DNA of 64,000 nucleotides from the NCBI RefSeq assembly GCF_002028545.1, contig NZ_MWPQ01000040.1:248001-312000 (forward strand), given 5' to 3'. Source of the stretch: Nitrobacter vulgaris (lineage in GTDB: Bacteria; Pseudomonadota; Alphaproteobacteria; Rhizobiales; Xanthobacteraceae). Both the position numbers and the translations under genes were made by a program. How positions within the stretch are numbered: position 1 is the first letter of the stretch; every line of letters begins with the position of its first letter. Shown here one piece after another: positions 9,101 to 16,472 of the stretch. The notes under the pieces are model-generated. The model searched no databases. It saw nothing but the letters and a program-made list of their open reading frames with translations, and had not been told where the DNA came from.

Positions 9101-9451
9101 ATGCGTCATGTTCGCATTCATGCTGTTCTTTTTTCATGTGGCCTGATTGCGGGCTTGGCTTCCCCGGCGCTTGCCGGAAAAACTTATGACGGGCTTTGGA
9201 ACGTCAAAATCGTCACCAAGACGGGCACCTGCGACCCGGTGGCGCAATATCCTCTGACCGTTACCGACGGTAAGGTTTCGGCGGCAGGCGCTGACATCAC
9301 CGGCAGTGTCGGAAACCAAGGTTACGTGAAGGTATCCATCCGCGGCGCTTACGCCAACGGACAGCTCAACGGTAATGTTGGATCGGGGAAGTGGAATGGA
9401 GCGTCCGGAGGAGTTCCTTGTAGCGGGCGCTGGGAAGCTTCGCGTCAGTAA
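9101..9451 (+). CDS. small secreted beta-strand-rich protein
   Basis: 116 residues. A clear signal peptide is cleaved after SPALA (about residue 25). The mature part begins GKTYDGLWNV and has a repeated W/G pattern (YDGLWNV, GSGKWNG, SGRWEA) with two cysteines (TCDP, VPCSG) that could form one disulfide. Small proteins with DGLW..V...GTC starts are frequent in Bradyrhizobium and look like single-domain lipocalin-like beta sheets, but no function is assigned. GAGGAA upstream supports the ATG. It is followed 34 bases later by a second secreted protein of similar style, so the two are probably cotranscribed. Confidence 0.8.
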   Translation: MRHVRIHAVLFSCGLIAGLASPALAGKTYDGLWNVKIVTKTGTCDPVAQYPLTVTDGKVSAAGADITGSVGNQGYVKVSIRGAYANGQLNGNVGSGKWNGASGGVPCSGRWEASRQ

Positions 9452-9485
9452 TAATGGGATGATGCAAATGGGATTTGGGGGGATC

Positions 9486-9965
9486 ATGTCACGAGGATTA
9501 TCCGCCGCGTGCGCGCTCGGCGCTGTGGTGATGCTGTCGATATCCGCTAGCTCCGCTGGAGCGGGGCCGTTTGAAGGCTTGGCGGGTGTCTGGACCGGAC
9601 GTGGCAGTATCCAGCTCGAGGATGGCTCAACCGAAAAGATCCGCTGCAAGGCCACCTATGCCGTGAGTGGCGATGCCCAGGGCCTCAATCAGACGCTGCT
9701 ATGCGCCAGCGACAGTTACAAATTCGAACTCAGAAGCAATGTGCTCGCTCGTAACGGCGTTCTGTCGGGAGAGTGGCGCGAGACCAGCCGCAATGTTAGC
9801 GGAACCCTCGAAGGACGGGCCGGTAACGGCCAGTTTAACGTCGACGTCAGCGCTCCCGCATTTACGGCAAAGCTCAAGATGAAGACGAACGGCAACCGGC
9901 AGGACGTGGTCATCAGTTCGGACGGTCAGTTCAGGGGGGCCAATATCTCGCTGTCCCGTTCCTGA
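9486..9965 (+). CDS. secreted protein, partner of the preceding gene
   Basis: 159 residues from the ATG at 9486, which has a GGGGGG stretch three bases upstream; an in-frame start at 9375 would run back into the previous gene. The signal peptide ends near SSAGAG. The mature part starts PFEGLAGVWTGRGSI and carries IRCKATY, LLCASDSYKF and SGEWRE. This is again a beta-rich design with one Cys pair and periodic W/G, like an uncharacterised Bradyrhizobiaceae family. The cluster suggests a tandem duplication followed by divergence (inference). Location is periplasmic or extracellular; function unknown. Confidence 0.75.
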   Translation: MSRGLSAACALGAVVMLSISASSAGAGPFEGLAGVWTGRGSIQLEDGSTEKIRCKATYAVSGDAQGLNQTLLCASDSYKFELRSNVLARNGVLSGEWRETSRNVSGTLEGRAGNGQFNVDVSAPAFTAKLKMKTNGNRQDVVISSDGQFRGANISLSRS

Positions 9966-10045
9966 TCTCAGCGCAGTCTTCGGTATAGCGCTTCCGAACG
10001 AAGTGCAATTCGGTTGCGAGAAGAAAAGCACGTCAGAAAAAGATC

Positions 10046-10081
10046 GAGTCTTTCACCGTTCCGTGAAGCGGTGAAAGACTC
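10046..10081 (-). terminator. rho-independent terminator of cysK
   Basis: Perfect 13-base inverted repeat: GAGTCTTTCACCG at 10046-10058 and its complement at 10069-10081, with a 10-base loop. On the minus strand a T5 tract follows a few bases later (AAAAA at about 10037-10041 on the plus strand). It starts 3 bases after the cysK stop. Confidence 0.85.
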
Positions 10082-10084
10082 TGG

Positions 10085-11062
10085 TCAGATTCCCTCGAAC
10101 AACGCCGTCGAGAGATATCGCTCCGAGAACGAGGGGACGACGGCAAGAATGGTTTTGCCTTCGCTGCCGGGCCTCCGGCCGATGGCAAGCGCCGCTGCAA
10201 CAGCTGCACCGGACGAAATCCCCCCTGGAATGCCTTCGCTACGCGCCAAGGCACGGGCGGTTTCCAATGCCGTGGCGCTATCGACTTTCACGACCTCATC
10301 AATGACGGAACGATCCAGGATTTGGGGGACAAAACCCGCGCCGATCCCCTGGATCTTGTGCGGCGAATGCCGTCCGCCCGACAGTACCGCGCTCTCCTCG
10401 GGTTCGACTGCAACGATGCGCAAGGACGGCTTGCGGGGCTTCAGGGCCTGACCAATCCCCGTTATGGTCCCGCCAGTCCCGACCCCAGCCACGACCCAAT
10501 CAATGTTCCCGCCGGTATCGTTCCATATCTCTTCGGCCGTGGTGAGCCGGTGAATCTCCGGATTGGCGAGGTTCTTGAACTGTTGCGGCATGACGGCGTG
10601 CGGAGTCGTGCGCACCAGCTCCTCGGCCATGGCGATTGATCCTTTCATACCCTCGGCCGCCGGCGTCAGAACGATTTCCGCTCCCAGAAAGGCCAGCATC
10701 TTGCAGCGCTCCGTCGAGACTGACTCTGGCATCACCAGCTTCAGGCGGTAGCCACGCGAGGCCGCAACGAACGCCAGCGCTATGCCAGTGTTTCCCGAGG
10801 TCGGTTCGATCAGAACCGTGTCGGCATCGATCTTGCCAGCTTTCTCCATTGCCACGATCATTGCCGCGCCGATACGATCTTTCACGCTCGTGGCTGGGTT
10901 GAAGTATTCCAGTTTGGCCAGAATGATTGCATTCACACCATGCTGTTGTGGCAGCCTGCGCAGCCGGACGATCGGGGTGTCTCCAACCGTATCGACAATG
11001 CTGTCGAACACACGGCCACGGCCGGCATGGTGCGGTGCATCAACCTTTGATTTTGTATCCAT
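10085..11062 (-). CDS. cysK: cysteine synthase A (O-acetylserine sulfhydrylase)
   Basis: 325 residues. This PLP enzyme makes cysteine from O-acetylserine and sulfide in the cytoplasm. The PLP lysine is in [10 protein letters not shown], the substrate loop is [10 protein letters not shown], the phosphate loop is [10 protein letters not shown], and a conserved serine sits in GGISSGAA near the C-terminus. The ATG at 11062 is preceded by GAGGA at a spacing of 7. An upstream in-frame ATG at 11098 lacks this and would give a longer, atypical N-terminus. The NPATSVKDR form, instead of the enteric NPGGSVKDR, is usual in Rhizobiales and actinobacterial members. The gene stands alone, ends at a strong terminator and is divergent from a small zinc-ribbon-like gene. 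Confidence 0.93.
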   Translation of the reverse strand: MDTKSKVDAPHHAGRGRVFDSIVDTVGDTPIVRLRRLPQQHGVNAIILAKLEYFNPATSVKDRIGAAMIVAMEKAGKIDADTVLIEPTSGNTGIALAFVAASRGYRLKLVMPESVSTERCKMLAFLGAEIVLTPAAEGMKGSIAMAEELVRTTPHAVMPQQFKNLANPEIHRLTTAEEIWNDTGGNIDWVVAGVGTGGTITGIGQALKPRKPSLRIVAVEPEESAVLSGGRHSPHKIQGIGAGFVPQILDRSVIDEVVKVDSATALETARALARSEGIPGGISSGAAVAAALAIGRRPGSEGKTILAVVPSFSERYLSTALFEGI

Positions 11063-11269
11063 GTCAGCGTCCTCGAGTAGTTGAACAATGCTCATCACGA
11101 TCAGCCAGCGTGTCGGGGGCTAAAGTCTGGCAGCAATACGTTGCGCCAAGCCCGATACTTGCAGAACTGGAATTCGTAAAAGAAACGCATTTGTGTTGCG
11201 ACATCGTCAAACGATGCGTGTAGCGTGCCCGAAAGTCCAGACTGATTAATTTTCATAAGGAGGTCACGA

Positions 11270-11485
11270 ATGCCAGCGATTGCTGAAATCCGGTCGACCG
11301 CCCTGCCGCACTCCGTGCCTCGCGGAAGCGATCTTCCGACGTGCCCGGTTTGCGCCGACTCGATGATTGCAGCGGAAGCATCCGCATACTTGCCCGACAA
11401 CGTCATCGGCCACTTGTGGAGCTGCGACACATGCGGTTACGGCTTCGTAACCAAGCATGTCGTCCAACGCATCGCCTGCAATTGA
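11270..11485 (+). CDS. small zinc-ribbon-like protein
   Basis: 71 residues with two Cys pairs, LPTCPVCADSM (about 24-30) and WSCDTCGYGF (about 50-56), spaced like a zinc ribbon or rubredoxin knuckle. No signal peptide or membrane segment. The start is strongly supported by AAGGAGG eight bases before the ATG. A DNA-, RNA- or protein-binding role is possible, but nothing in the context decides it. Homologues of this size occur in Bradyrhizobium as hypothetical proteins. The next gene (tgt) is convergent. Confidence 0.75.
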   Translation: MPAIAEIRSTALPHSVPRGSDLPTCPVCADSMIAAEASAYLPDNVIGHLWSCDTCGYGFVTKHVVQRIACN

Positions 11486-11512
11486 TACGATCTTTTCCGA
11501 TGCAGTCAGACA

Positions 11513-12646
11513 TCAGCGCATAGCGATATCGCCGCGCGCCCAGCCTTCGCGTGTCAGCTCGCGAAACTGCTGAAAGGTTCCTCCTTTAATCGCCGTACGC
11601 ATAGCCTGCATCAGGCTCTGATAATATGCGATGTTGATCCCGGAGAGTAGCATCGCGCCGAGCGTTTCGCCGGATCGCACCAGATGATGCAGATAGGCGC
11701 GCGAATAATTTCGCGATGCCGGCCATGAACTCTCTTCGTCGAGTGGACGCGGGTCGTCGGCGTGACGGGCGTTGCGAAGATTGATCTGGCCGAAGCGGGT
11801 GAAGGCCATGCCGTGGCGTCCGTTCCGTGTCGGCATGACGCAATCGAACATATCGATGCCGCGCGCGACTGCTTCCAGCAAATCGTCCGGCGTCCCCACA
11901 CCCATCAGATAGCGCGGCCGGTCCACCGGCAGCCACGGCGCGGTTTCCTCGATCATCGCGAGCATGATGGCCTGCGGTTCTCCGACCGCGAGACCGCCGA
12001 TGGCGTAACCGTGAAAGCCGATCTCGGTCAGCCTGCACGCGCTCGTGCGCCGCAGGTCGGAGCTGTCCCCACCTTGAACGATGCCGAACAGCATGTTGGC
12101 GGCGGGGGCGCCCTCGAAAGCGCGCCTGCTGCGCTCGGCCCAGCGCAGCGAGAGCTGCATAGCGCGCTCAATGTCGGTACGCTCGGCGGGGAGCCGAACG
12201 CATTCGTCGAGCTGCATCGCGATGTCGGAGCCGAGCAGCCGCTGAACCTCGACGGCGCGTTCAGGCGTCAGTTCGATCGCGGTACCGTCGATATGAGAGC
12301 GAAACGTCACGCCCTGCTCTTTCACCTTTCGCAACTGGGCCAGCGACATCACCTGGAACCCGCCGGAATCCGTCAACATCGGCCCGCCCCAGGTCGTGAA
12401 TTTTTGCAAGCCGCCGAGTTCGTCGATCCGCTCAGCTCCGGGCCGCAGCATCAGGTGATAGGTATTGCCGAGCACGATATCGGTCCCGGCGTCGCGCACC
12501 TCTTGCCATTGGAGGCCCTTCATGGCGCCTTGTGTCCCGACGGGCATGAACGCCGGTGTGCGCACCGCGCCGTGAGCTGTGGTGAGAAGTCCGGTGCGAG
12601 CGCTGCCGTCGCGTCCGAGAATTTCGAAATGGTTGGCGAGGCTCAT
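11513..12646 (-). CDS. tgt: tRNA-guanine transglycosylase
   Basis: 377 residues. Exchanges guanine-34 of GUN-anticodon tRNAs for preQ1 in queuosine synthesis. The catalytic aspartates are present: Asp93 in MLTDSGGFQ and Asp268 in [13 protein letters not shown]. The region that holds the zinc site in Zymomonas and E. coli (Cys-X-Cys-X2-Cys and a later His) reads differently here. Between DPRPLDEE and SRAYLHH the three Cys positions are Ser306, Trp308 and Ser311, and the His position is Ile337. So no zinc ligand appears to remain. Otherwise length and fold are normal. It overlaps queA by 4 bases (ATGA), so translation is coupled; the substrate made by queF at 42.1 kb feeds this step. Confidence 0.93.
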   Translation of the reverse strand: MSLANHFEILGRDGSARTGLLTTAHGAVRTPAFMPVGTQGAMKGLQWQEVRDAGTDIVLGNTYHLMLRPGAERIDELGGLQKFTTWGGPMLTDSGGFQVMSLAQLRKVKEQGVTFRSHIDGTAIELTPERAVEVQRLLGSDIAMQLDECVRLPAERTDIERAMQLSLRWAERSRRAFEGAPAANMLFGIVQGGDSSDLRRTSACRLTEIGFHGYAIGGLAVGEPQAIMLAMIEETAPWLPVDRPRYLMGVGTPDDLLEAVARGIDMFDCVMPTRNGRHGMAFTRFGQINLRNARHADDPRPLDEESSWPASRNYSRAYLHHLVRSGETLGAMLLSGINIAYYQSLMQAMRTAIKGGTFQQFRELTREGWARGDIAMR

Positions 12647-13725
12647 GCGTCCGACCTGTCCGGAAACAGCAAGCAGGCGTCGCCATAGGAATAGAACCGG
12701 TACCCCCCCGCGATCGCATGAGCATAGGCATGTTTCATGGTTTCAAAACCGCTAAAGGCCGAGACCAGCATAAACAGCGTCGACCGCGGCAGATGAAAAT
12801 TTGTCATCAGGATATCGACCGCGCGAAAGCGATAGCCCGGCGTGATGAATATCGCGGTCTCCCCGGTGAACGGCGCGATTTGACCGTCGTCGCCTGCCGC
12901 GCTTTCCAAAAGCCGAAGCGATGTCGTTCCGACGGCAACGATCCGACCACCGCTCGCTCGCGTCGCGTTCAGCGCGGCCGCGGTTTCGGCGGATATCGTA
13001 CCCCATTCCGAATGCATACGATGCCCGGCGCTGTCTTCGGCTTTGACCGGAAGAAACGTACCGGCACCGACATGCAGGGTGATCCGATGAAGGCCCACGT
13101 CGCGTTCGCGTAGCGCCGCTTCGATCGCCGGCGTGAAATGCAGTCCCGCGGTCGGTGCAGCGACGGCTCCCTCATGAGCTGCGAACATCGTCTGATAGTC
13201 TGCAGCATCGCGGTCGTCGGGCGCGCGCTTTGATGCAATGTATGGCGGTAGCGGCGTTGAGCCCAGATCGGCAATGGCCTGATCCAGCGTGGGTCCGTGA
13301 AACGAAAAGGCGAACGTCACTTCGCCCTCCTCGCCTTTGCTTTCGACCTGCGCATCGAGGTGCCCGAGGAAGCACACCCGTCCCTCGTTGCCAAAGCGAA
13401 CGATGTCTCCCGTCATGAGCTTCTTGGCCGGCCTGACCAATGCGCTCCAGCGAGAACCGTCGAGGCGCTTGATCAGCGTGGCGTCGATCCTCGGCTCAGT
13501 CTCGCGACCGATGCGGCGGCCATGCAACTGAGCGGCGATGACACGCGTATCGTTCACGACGAGTTGGTCACCGGGCCGCAGCCATTCTGGAAGATCTCTT
13601 ACCCGTTGGTCGCGTAAACCGGCCCCGGGCTGCACCACGAGCATCCGCGCGGAATCGCGCGGGCTCGCCGGACGCAGCGCAATGCTCTCGGCCGGCAATT
13701 CGAAATCGAAGAGATCGGTTCGCAT
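12643..13725 (-). CDS. queA: S-adenosylmethionine:tRNA ribosyltransferase-isomerase
   Basis: 360 residues. Transfers and isomerises the ribosyl part of SAM onto preQ1 in tRNA, giving epoxyqueuosine; it is the step after Tgt. The N-terminus [19 protein letters not shown] is the usual QueA start, so the ATG at 13725 is preferred over one 33 bases upstream. Other family signatures seen are the [12 protein letters not shown] strand, TAGLHFTP and the C-terminal [10 protein letters not shown] with YSYGDACL. Overlaps tgt by 4 bases. Located between the cyclophilin ppiB and tgt in one minus-strand run. Confidence 0.95.
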   Translation of the reverse strand: MRTDLFDFELPAESIALRPASPRDSARMLVVQPGAGLRDQRVRDLPEWLRPGDQLVVNDTRVIAAQLHGRRIGRETEPRIDATLIKRLDGSRWSALVRPAKKLMTGDIVRFGNEGRVCFLGHLDAQVESKGEEGEVTFAFSFHGPTLDQAIADLGSTPLPPYIASKRAPDDRDAADYQTMFAAHEGAVAAPTAGLHFTPAIEAALRERDVGLHRITLHVGAGTFLPVKAEDSAGHRMHSEWGTISAETAAALNATRASGGRIVAVGTTSLRLLESAAGDDGQIAPFTGETAIFITPGYRFRAVDILMTNFHLPRSTLFMLVSAFSGFETMKHAYAHAIAGGYRFYSYGDACLLFPDRSDA

Positions 13726-13781
13726 GAAATTATCAAGCTGACGGATGTAACTCGTCACTGAACCCGTTAGCCCGAAACGTC

Positions 13782-13806
13782 AATGGCCGGAACGCATCCG
13801 GCCATT
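13782..13806 (-). terminator. hairpin between ppiB and queA
   Basis: AATGGCCGG (13782-13790) pairs perfectly with CCGGCCATT (13798-13806) around a 7-base loop. It lies 32 bases after the ppiB stop on the minus strand. Only a short T-rich tract (GACGTTTCG) follows, so it may be a weak terminator or an RNA-processing hairpin that separates ppiB from queA-tgt. Confidence 0.5.
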
Positions 13807-13837
13807 TCACGTCGGTCTGAAGAGTCGGAATATCGCC

Positions 13838-14299
13838 TCAAGCGTCGGCCGCTATCCTGGCCTTCACGATCTTGTCAGGATTTTGCACTGGCTCACCGCG
13901 CTTGATCTTGTCGACGTTCTCCATACCTTCGATCACTTTGCCCCAGACAGTATATTGCCCGTTCAGGAAAGACGCATCGTCGAAGCAGATGAAGAACTGA
14001 CTGTCACCCGAATCCGGACTTTGCGCTCGCGCCATGGATGCGGTGCCACGCACATGGGGCTCCCTGTTGAACTCAGCCTTCAGTTTTTGGCCTGAGCCGC
14101 CCATACCGGTGCCTTGCGGGCATCCGGTCTGCGCCATGAAGCCATCGATAACGCGATGGAATACGATACCATCGTAGAACCCCTCACGAACCAGCTCCTT
14201 GATCCGCGCAACATGACCGGGAGCGAGATCGGGCCGCATTTCGATAGTCACGGGTCCCTGCGTGGTTTCGAGGATCAAAGTGTTTTCGTTTTCAGCCAT
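13838..14299 (-). CDS. ppiB: cytoplasmic cyclophilin-type peptidyl-prolyl isomerase
   Basis: 153 residues without a signal peptide. Catalyses cis-trans isomerisation of proline peptide bonds. The cyclophilin active site is present: FHRVIDGFMAQTG (catalytic Arg), GTASMARAQ and SQFFICFDDASFLNGQYTVWGKV. The length is typical of bacterial PpiB. Its first 25 bases overlap the end of the upstream TonB-like gene in another frame, so the two are translated from one mRNA. Together with the secreted paralogue at 14713-15273 it forms a cytoplasm/periplasm pair, a common arrangement in Rhizobiales. Confidence 0.93.
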   Translation of the reverse strand: MAENENTLILETTQGPVTIEMRPDLAPGHVARIKELVREGFYDGIVFHRVIDGFMAQTGCPQGTGMGGSGQKLKAEFNREPHVRGTASMARAQSPDSGDSQFFICFDDASFLNGQYTVWGKVIEGMENVDKIKRGEPVQNPDKIVKARIAADA

Positions 14300-14703
14300 G
14301 CTCTCTTCTCTTCTCTTGCTTTGGGAGGGGTTCGTCGATCGTCAAATCGGATGGTCAGGGGACGGCCCGCAATCGCTTCGCCCATGCCTGAGGTAAATGG
14401 CATCGGTGCGCAGCGTTGTAATGCTTCCATCACGGCCGTCCGGTAGAGGATACGCTCTCCGTCCGTTGCGTCGTGCCTCTCGTAAGTAATCCGCGGCCGA
14501 CCCAACAAGCTGCCGTCCCGCCTGAATGTGAACTGCACGGTGATCTCCATGCCGGCACTGTCGCGCGGCAAAGCGGGCGGCTGCCAGCATCCCTTCAAGC
14601 GCGCGGACATGGCGGCCAGATTCGCCACGCCGCCGTCCTGCGCCATCGTATCTGGTGATACGCCGGCGATGCAGATCGCAACCATTACGGTCAGCCAGCG
14701 CAT
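14275..14703 (-). CDS. exported TonB C-terminal-like protein between two cyclophilins
   Basis: 142 residues. The signal peptide is cleaved near DTMAQD (about residue 22). The mature part has a conserved CWQPP motif and a VQFTFRRDGSLLGRPRITYE strand, then a helix (TAVMEALQRCAPMPF) and a final LTIRF strand. This is the pattern of the TonB/TolA C-terminal fold in small Rhizobiales periplasmic proteins. Two cysteines (GCWQ, RCAP) may pair. It ends inside the ppiB coding region (25-base overlap) and begins 9 bases after the ppiA stop, so it belongs to the same operon. Function unknown. Confidence 0.8.
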   Translation of the reverse strand: MRWLTVMVAICIAGVSPDTMAQDGGVANLAAMSARLKGCWQPPALPRDSAGMEITVQFTFRRDGSLLGRPRITYERHDATDGERILYRTAVMEALQRCAPMPFTSGMGEAIAGRPLTIRFDDRRTPPKAREEKRAWLKTKTL

Positions 14704-14712
14704 GGGCTGCGC

Positions 14713-15273
14713 TCACTTGATATCGGAGGCAACCTGAACCTTCAGCATCTTGTCCGGATCGGTGACGGTGCCGCTTCGCGACCCGGCGGGCGCCTTTTTC
14801 AACTTGTCCACCACATCCATGCCGGAGACGACATCGCCGACCACGGTATATTTGTTGTTGAGGAAGGACGCGTCGTCAAAGCAGATGAAGAACTGCGAAT
14901 TCGCCGAGTCATTACTTCCCGCGCGCGCCATGCCGACCACGCCGCGCTTGAACGGAACGGTGGAGAACTCGGCCTGGAGGTTCGGATACTTCGAGCCACC
15001 GGTACCGTTGAAATTTTTGCCGTCGCCGGTCTGCGCCATGAAGCCATCCATGACGCGATGGAACGGAACGTTATTGTAGAAGCCATCACGAGCAAGCTGC
15101 TTGATGCGCTCGGCATGTTTGGGCGCGATGTCGGTCCGAAGCTTGATGACAATCTGGCCTTTCGTGGTGTCGATCACGATGGCGTTCTGCTTGTCGAGAC
15201 TGGTCGGCAATGGCTGCGCAAGGGCGGGGACCACGAACATCAGCGCGGCAACGAGGCCAAGGATTCTAATCAT
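14713..15273 (-). CDS. ppiA: periplasmic cyclophilin-type peptidyl-prolyl isomerase
   Basis: 186 residues with a signal peptide (cleavage after PALAQ, about residue 20). The cyclophilin core is intact: FHRVMDGFMAQTGDG, GVVGMARAGSNDSANSQFFI, FDDASFLNNKYTVVGDVV. Acts on proline bonds of exported proteins. It starts 32 bases after coaD and leads the run ppiA, TonB-like gene, ppiB. The family name ppiA follows E. coli for the periplasmic form; assignment of function is firm, the exact partner proteins are unknown. Confidence 0.92.
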   Translation of the reverse strand: MIRILGLVAALMFVVPALAQPLPTSLDKQNAIVIDTTKGQIVIKLRTDIAPKHAERIKQLARDGFYNNVPFHRVMDGFMAQTGDGKNFNGTGGSKYPNLQAEFSTVPFKRGVVGMARAGSNDSANSQFFICFDDASFLNNKYTVVGDVVSGMDVVDKLKKAPAGSRSGTVTDPDKMLKVQVASDIK

Positions 15274-15305
15274 GATAACTCCGGATCAGAGGAAGATCGG
15301 TTCAT

Positions 15306-15803
15306 TCAACCGGCGAATTTGGTCTTGAGCTCCGAGGCGACCAGTTGCGGAACGAAAGCTGAGACATCGCCGCCCATCGTTGCGATCTGGCGCACCAGTG
15401 TGGCGGTGATCGGGCGGACGCCGGGCGAAGCCGGAACGAACACCGTATGCACGTCGGGGGCCATAGTCTCGTTCATACCGGCGATCTGCATTTCATAGTC
15501 GAGATCGGTGCCATCGCGCAGGCCCCGAACCAGAATCGTGGCACCGGCCTTATGCGCGGCTACGACTGTGAGGTCGTCGTAAGTCGCGCAATCGAAGGCG
15601 CAGCCCGCTTCAACCGCGATCGGTTCGAACACCGAGCGTGCCATCGAAAGACGCTCTTCTGCCGAAAACAGCGGCGTCTTGCCGGGGTGAACGCCGACAG
15701 CCACGATCAGCCGGTCACATAGGACGACGGCGTGTCTGACGACGTCGAGATGGCCGTTGGTGACGGGGTCGAACGATCCCGGATAGAGCGCGACGCGTGG
15801 CAT
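15306..15803 (-). CDS. coaD: phosphopantetheine adenylyltransferase
   Basis: 165 residues. Fourth step of CoA synthesis: transfers AMP from ATP to 4'-phosphopantetheine. The nucleotidyltransferase motif [14 protein letters not shown] is at the N-terminus; [21 protein letters not shown] and the C-terminal [11 protein letters not shown] helix are characteristic. The ATG at 15803 follows a GGGGG stretch; a GTG one codon earlier is the alternative. The next gene upstream on this strand is gyrA, about 0.67 kb away and separated by a small divergent gene, so coaD probably has its own promoter. Confidence 0.95.
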   Translation of the reverse strand: MPRVALYPGSFDPVTNGHLDVVRHAVVLCDRLIVAVGVHPGKTPLFSAEERLSMARSVFEPIAVEAGCAFDCATYDDLTVVAAHKAGATILVRGLRDGTDLDYEMQIAGMNETMAPDVHTVFVPASPGVRPITATLVRQIATMGGDVSAFVPQLVASELKTKFAG

Positions 15804-16125
15804 CACCCCCTCTAGCGCGCCTGTTCAGGGGCCGCAAGCAGGCCGGGTTCCACAATATTCGGGGCTTCCGTCGATATTTATTTCTTGGCGCCGATCGAAC
15901 CGCTGCGGGGGTGTACGCGTCTTATCGTACGTCAGGGGACAACTGAAATCATTACAGATTTCAGGATTTTGTTTCGTCCGAAAGACCAGGTTGAAACAAT
16001 TCTTCGCATGATGAAACCGCTTTTCATGGCTGGCGAAGATATCGCGAAACCAGGGTCGGTTATCAATCCGCCCAACAAACGGGCCGCCAAAACAAACGGA
16101 CAGGCTCAAATTACAGGGGACCGTC
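15804..16125. other. 322-base divergent intergenic region between coaD and a small exported protein
   Basis: No gene supported. Frames on both strands are open over parts of it but have no family features. The plus-strand GGGGACC at 16114-16120 is the ribosome site of the next gene. The first half is AT-richer than average and probably holds promoters for both genes. Confidence 0.4.
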
Positions 16126-16380
16126 ATGATCAAAGCTCTTTCCGCAGTCGCGGTCGCGGCGTTCATCGCAGCCGCCCTCACCGTTCTTCCCGGTTTTGCT
16201 CCCCAGGTTTCCGCCAGCACGCCCGTTCCGCTCGCCAAAGCGGACCGGCTGGACATCCACCCGGTTGGAACGACCTGCTCACAGCGAGCCTGGCCGAATT
16301 TCGAAACGTCCTGCCTTCGCGCCGCCGGCTCCAAAACGGTAGTTCGTGAAGCTCGGCTCGTCACGCCAGAGCATCGCTGA
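16126..16380 (+). CDS. small exported protein with one Cys pair
   Basis: 84 residues. A signal peptide of about 34 residues (cleavage near VSAST) leaves a mature part of about 50 residues. It contains HPVGTTCSQRAWPNFETSCL, that is, two cysteines 15 residues apart, probably a disulfide. Small periplasmic proteins with a CxxxxWP...C pattern are frequent in Bradyrhizobiaceae; no role is known. GGGGACC upstream supports the start. The gene is monocistronic, convergent with gyrA, with a hairpin after it. Confidence 0.75.
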   Translation: MIKALSAVAVAAFIAAALTVLPGFAPQVSASTPVPLAKADRLDIHPVGTTCSQRAWPNFETSCLRAAGSKTVVREARLVTPEHR

Positions 16381-16417
16381 TCCGGATTTAATTCCGTTCC
16401 TTGATCGCCTAAGGAGG

Positions 16418-16445
16418 GGCCGCCCGCATGACGCGAGCGGCCTTT
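16418..16445 (+). terminator. probable terminator between the small exported gene and gyrA
   Basis: GGCCGCCCGC (16418-16427) pairs with GCGAGCGGCC (16433-16442) with one mismatch and a 5-base loop, followed by TTT. The site lies between convergent genes. On the minus strand it also sits 28 bases past the gyrA stop. Confidence 0.6.
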
Positions 16446-16472
16446 GCATTTGGCGCAAAGGGGCAAAGCCCG

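Noticed and set aside
11762-12688. 308-codon plus-strand frame opposite tgt
   Set aside because: Antisense shadow of tgt.
15825-16466. 213-codon minus-strand ORF between coaD and gyrA
   Set aside because: Covers the small exported gene in antisense; no domain, no ribosome site.
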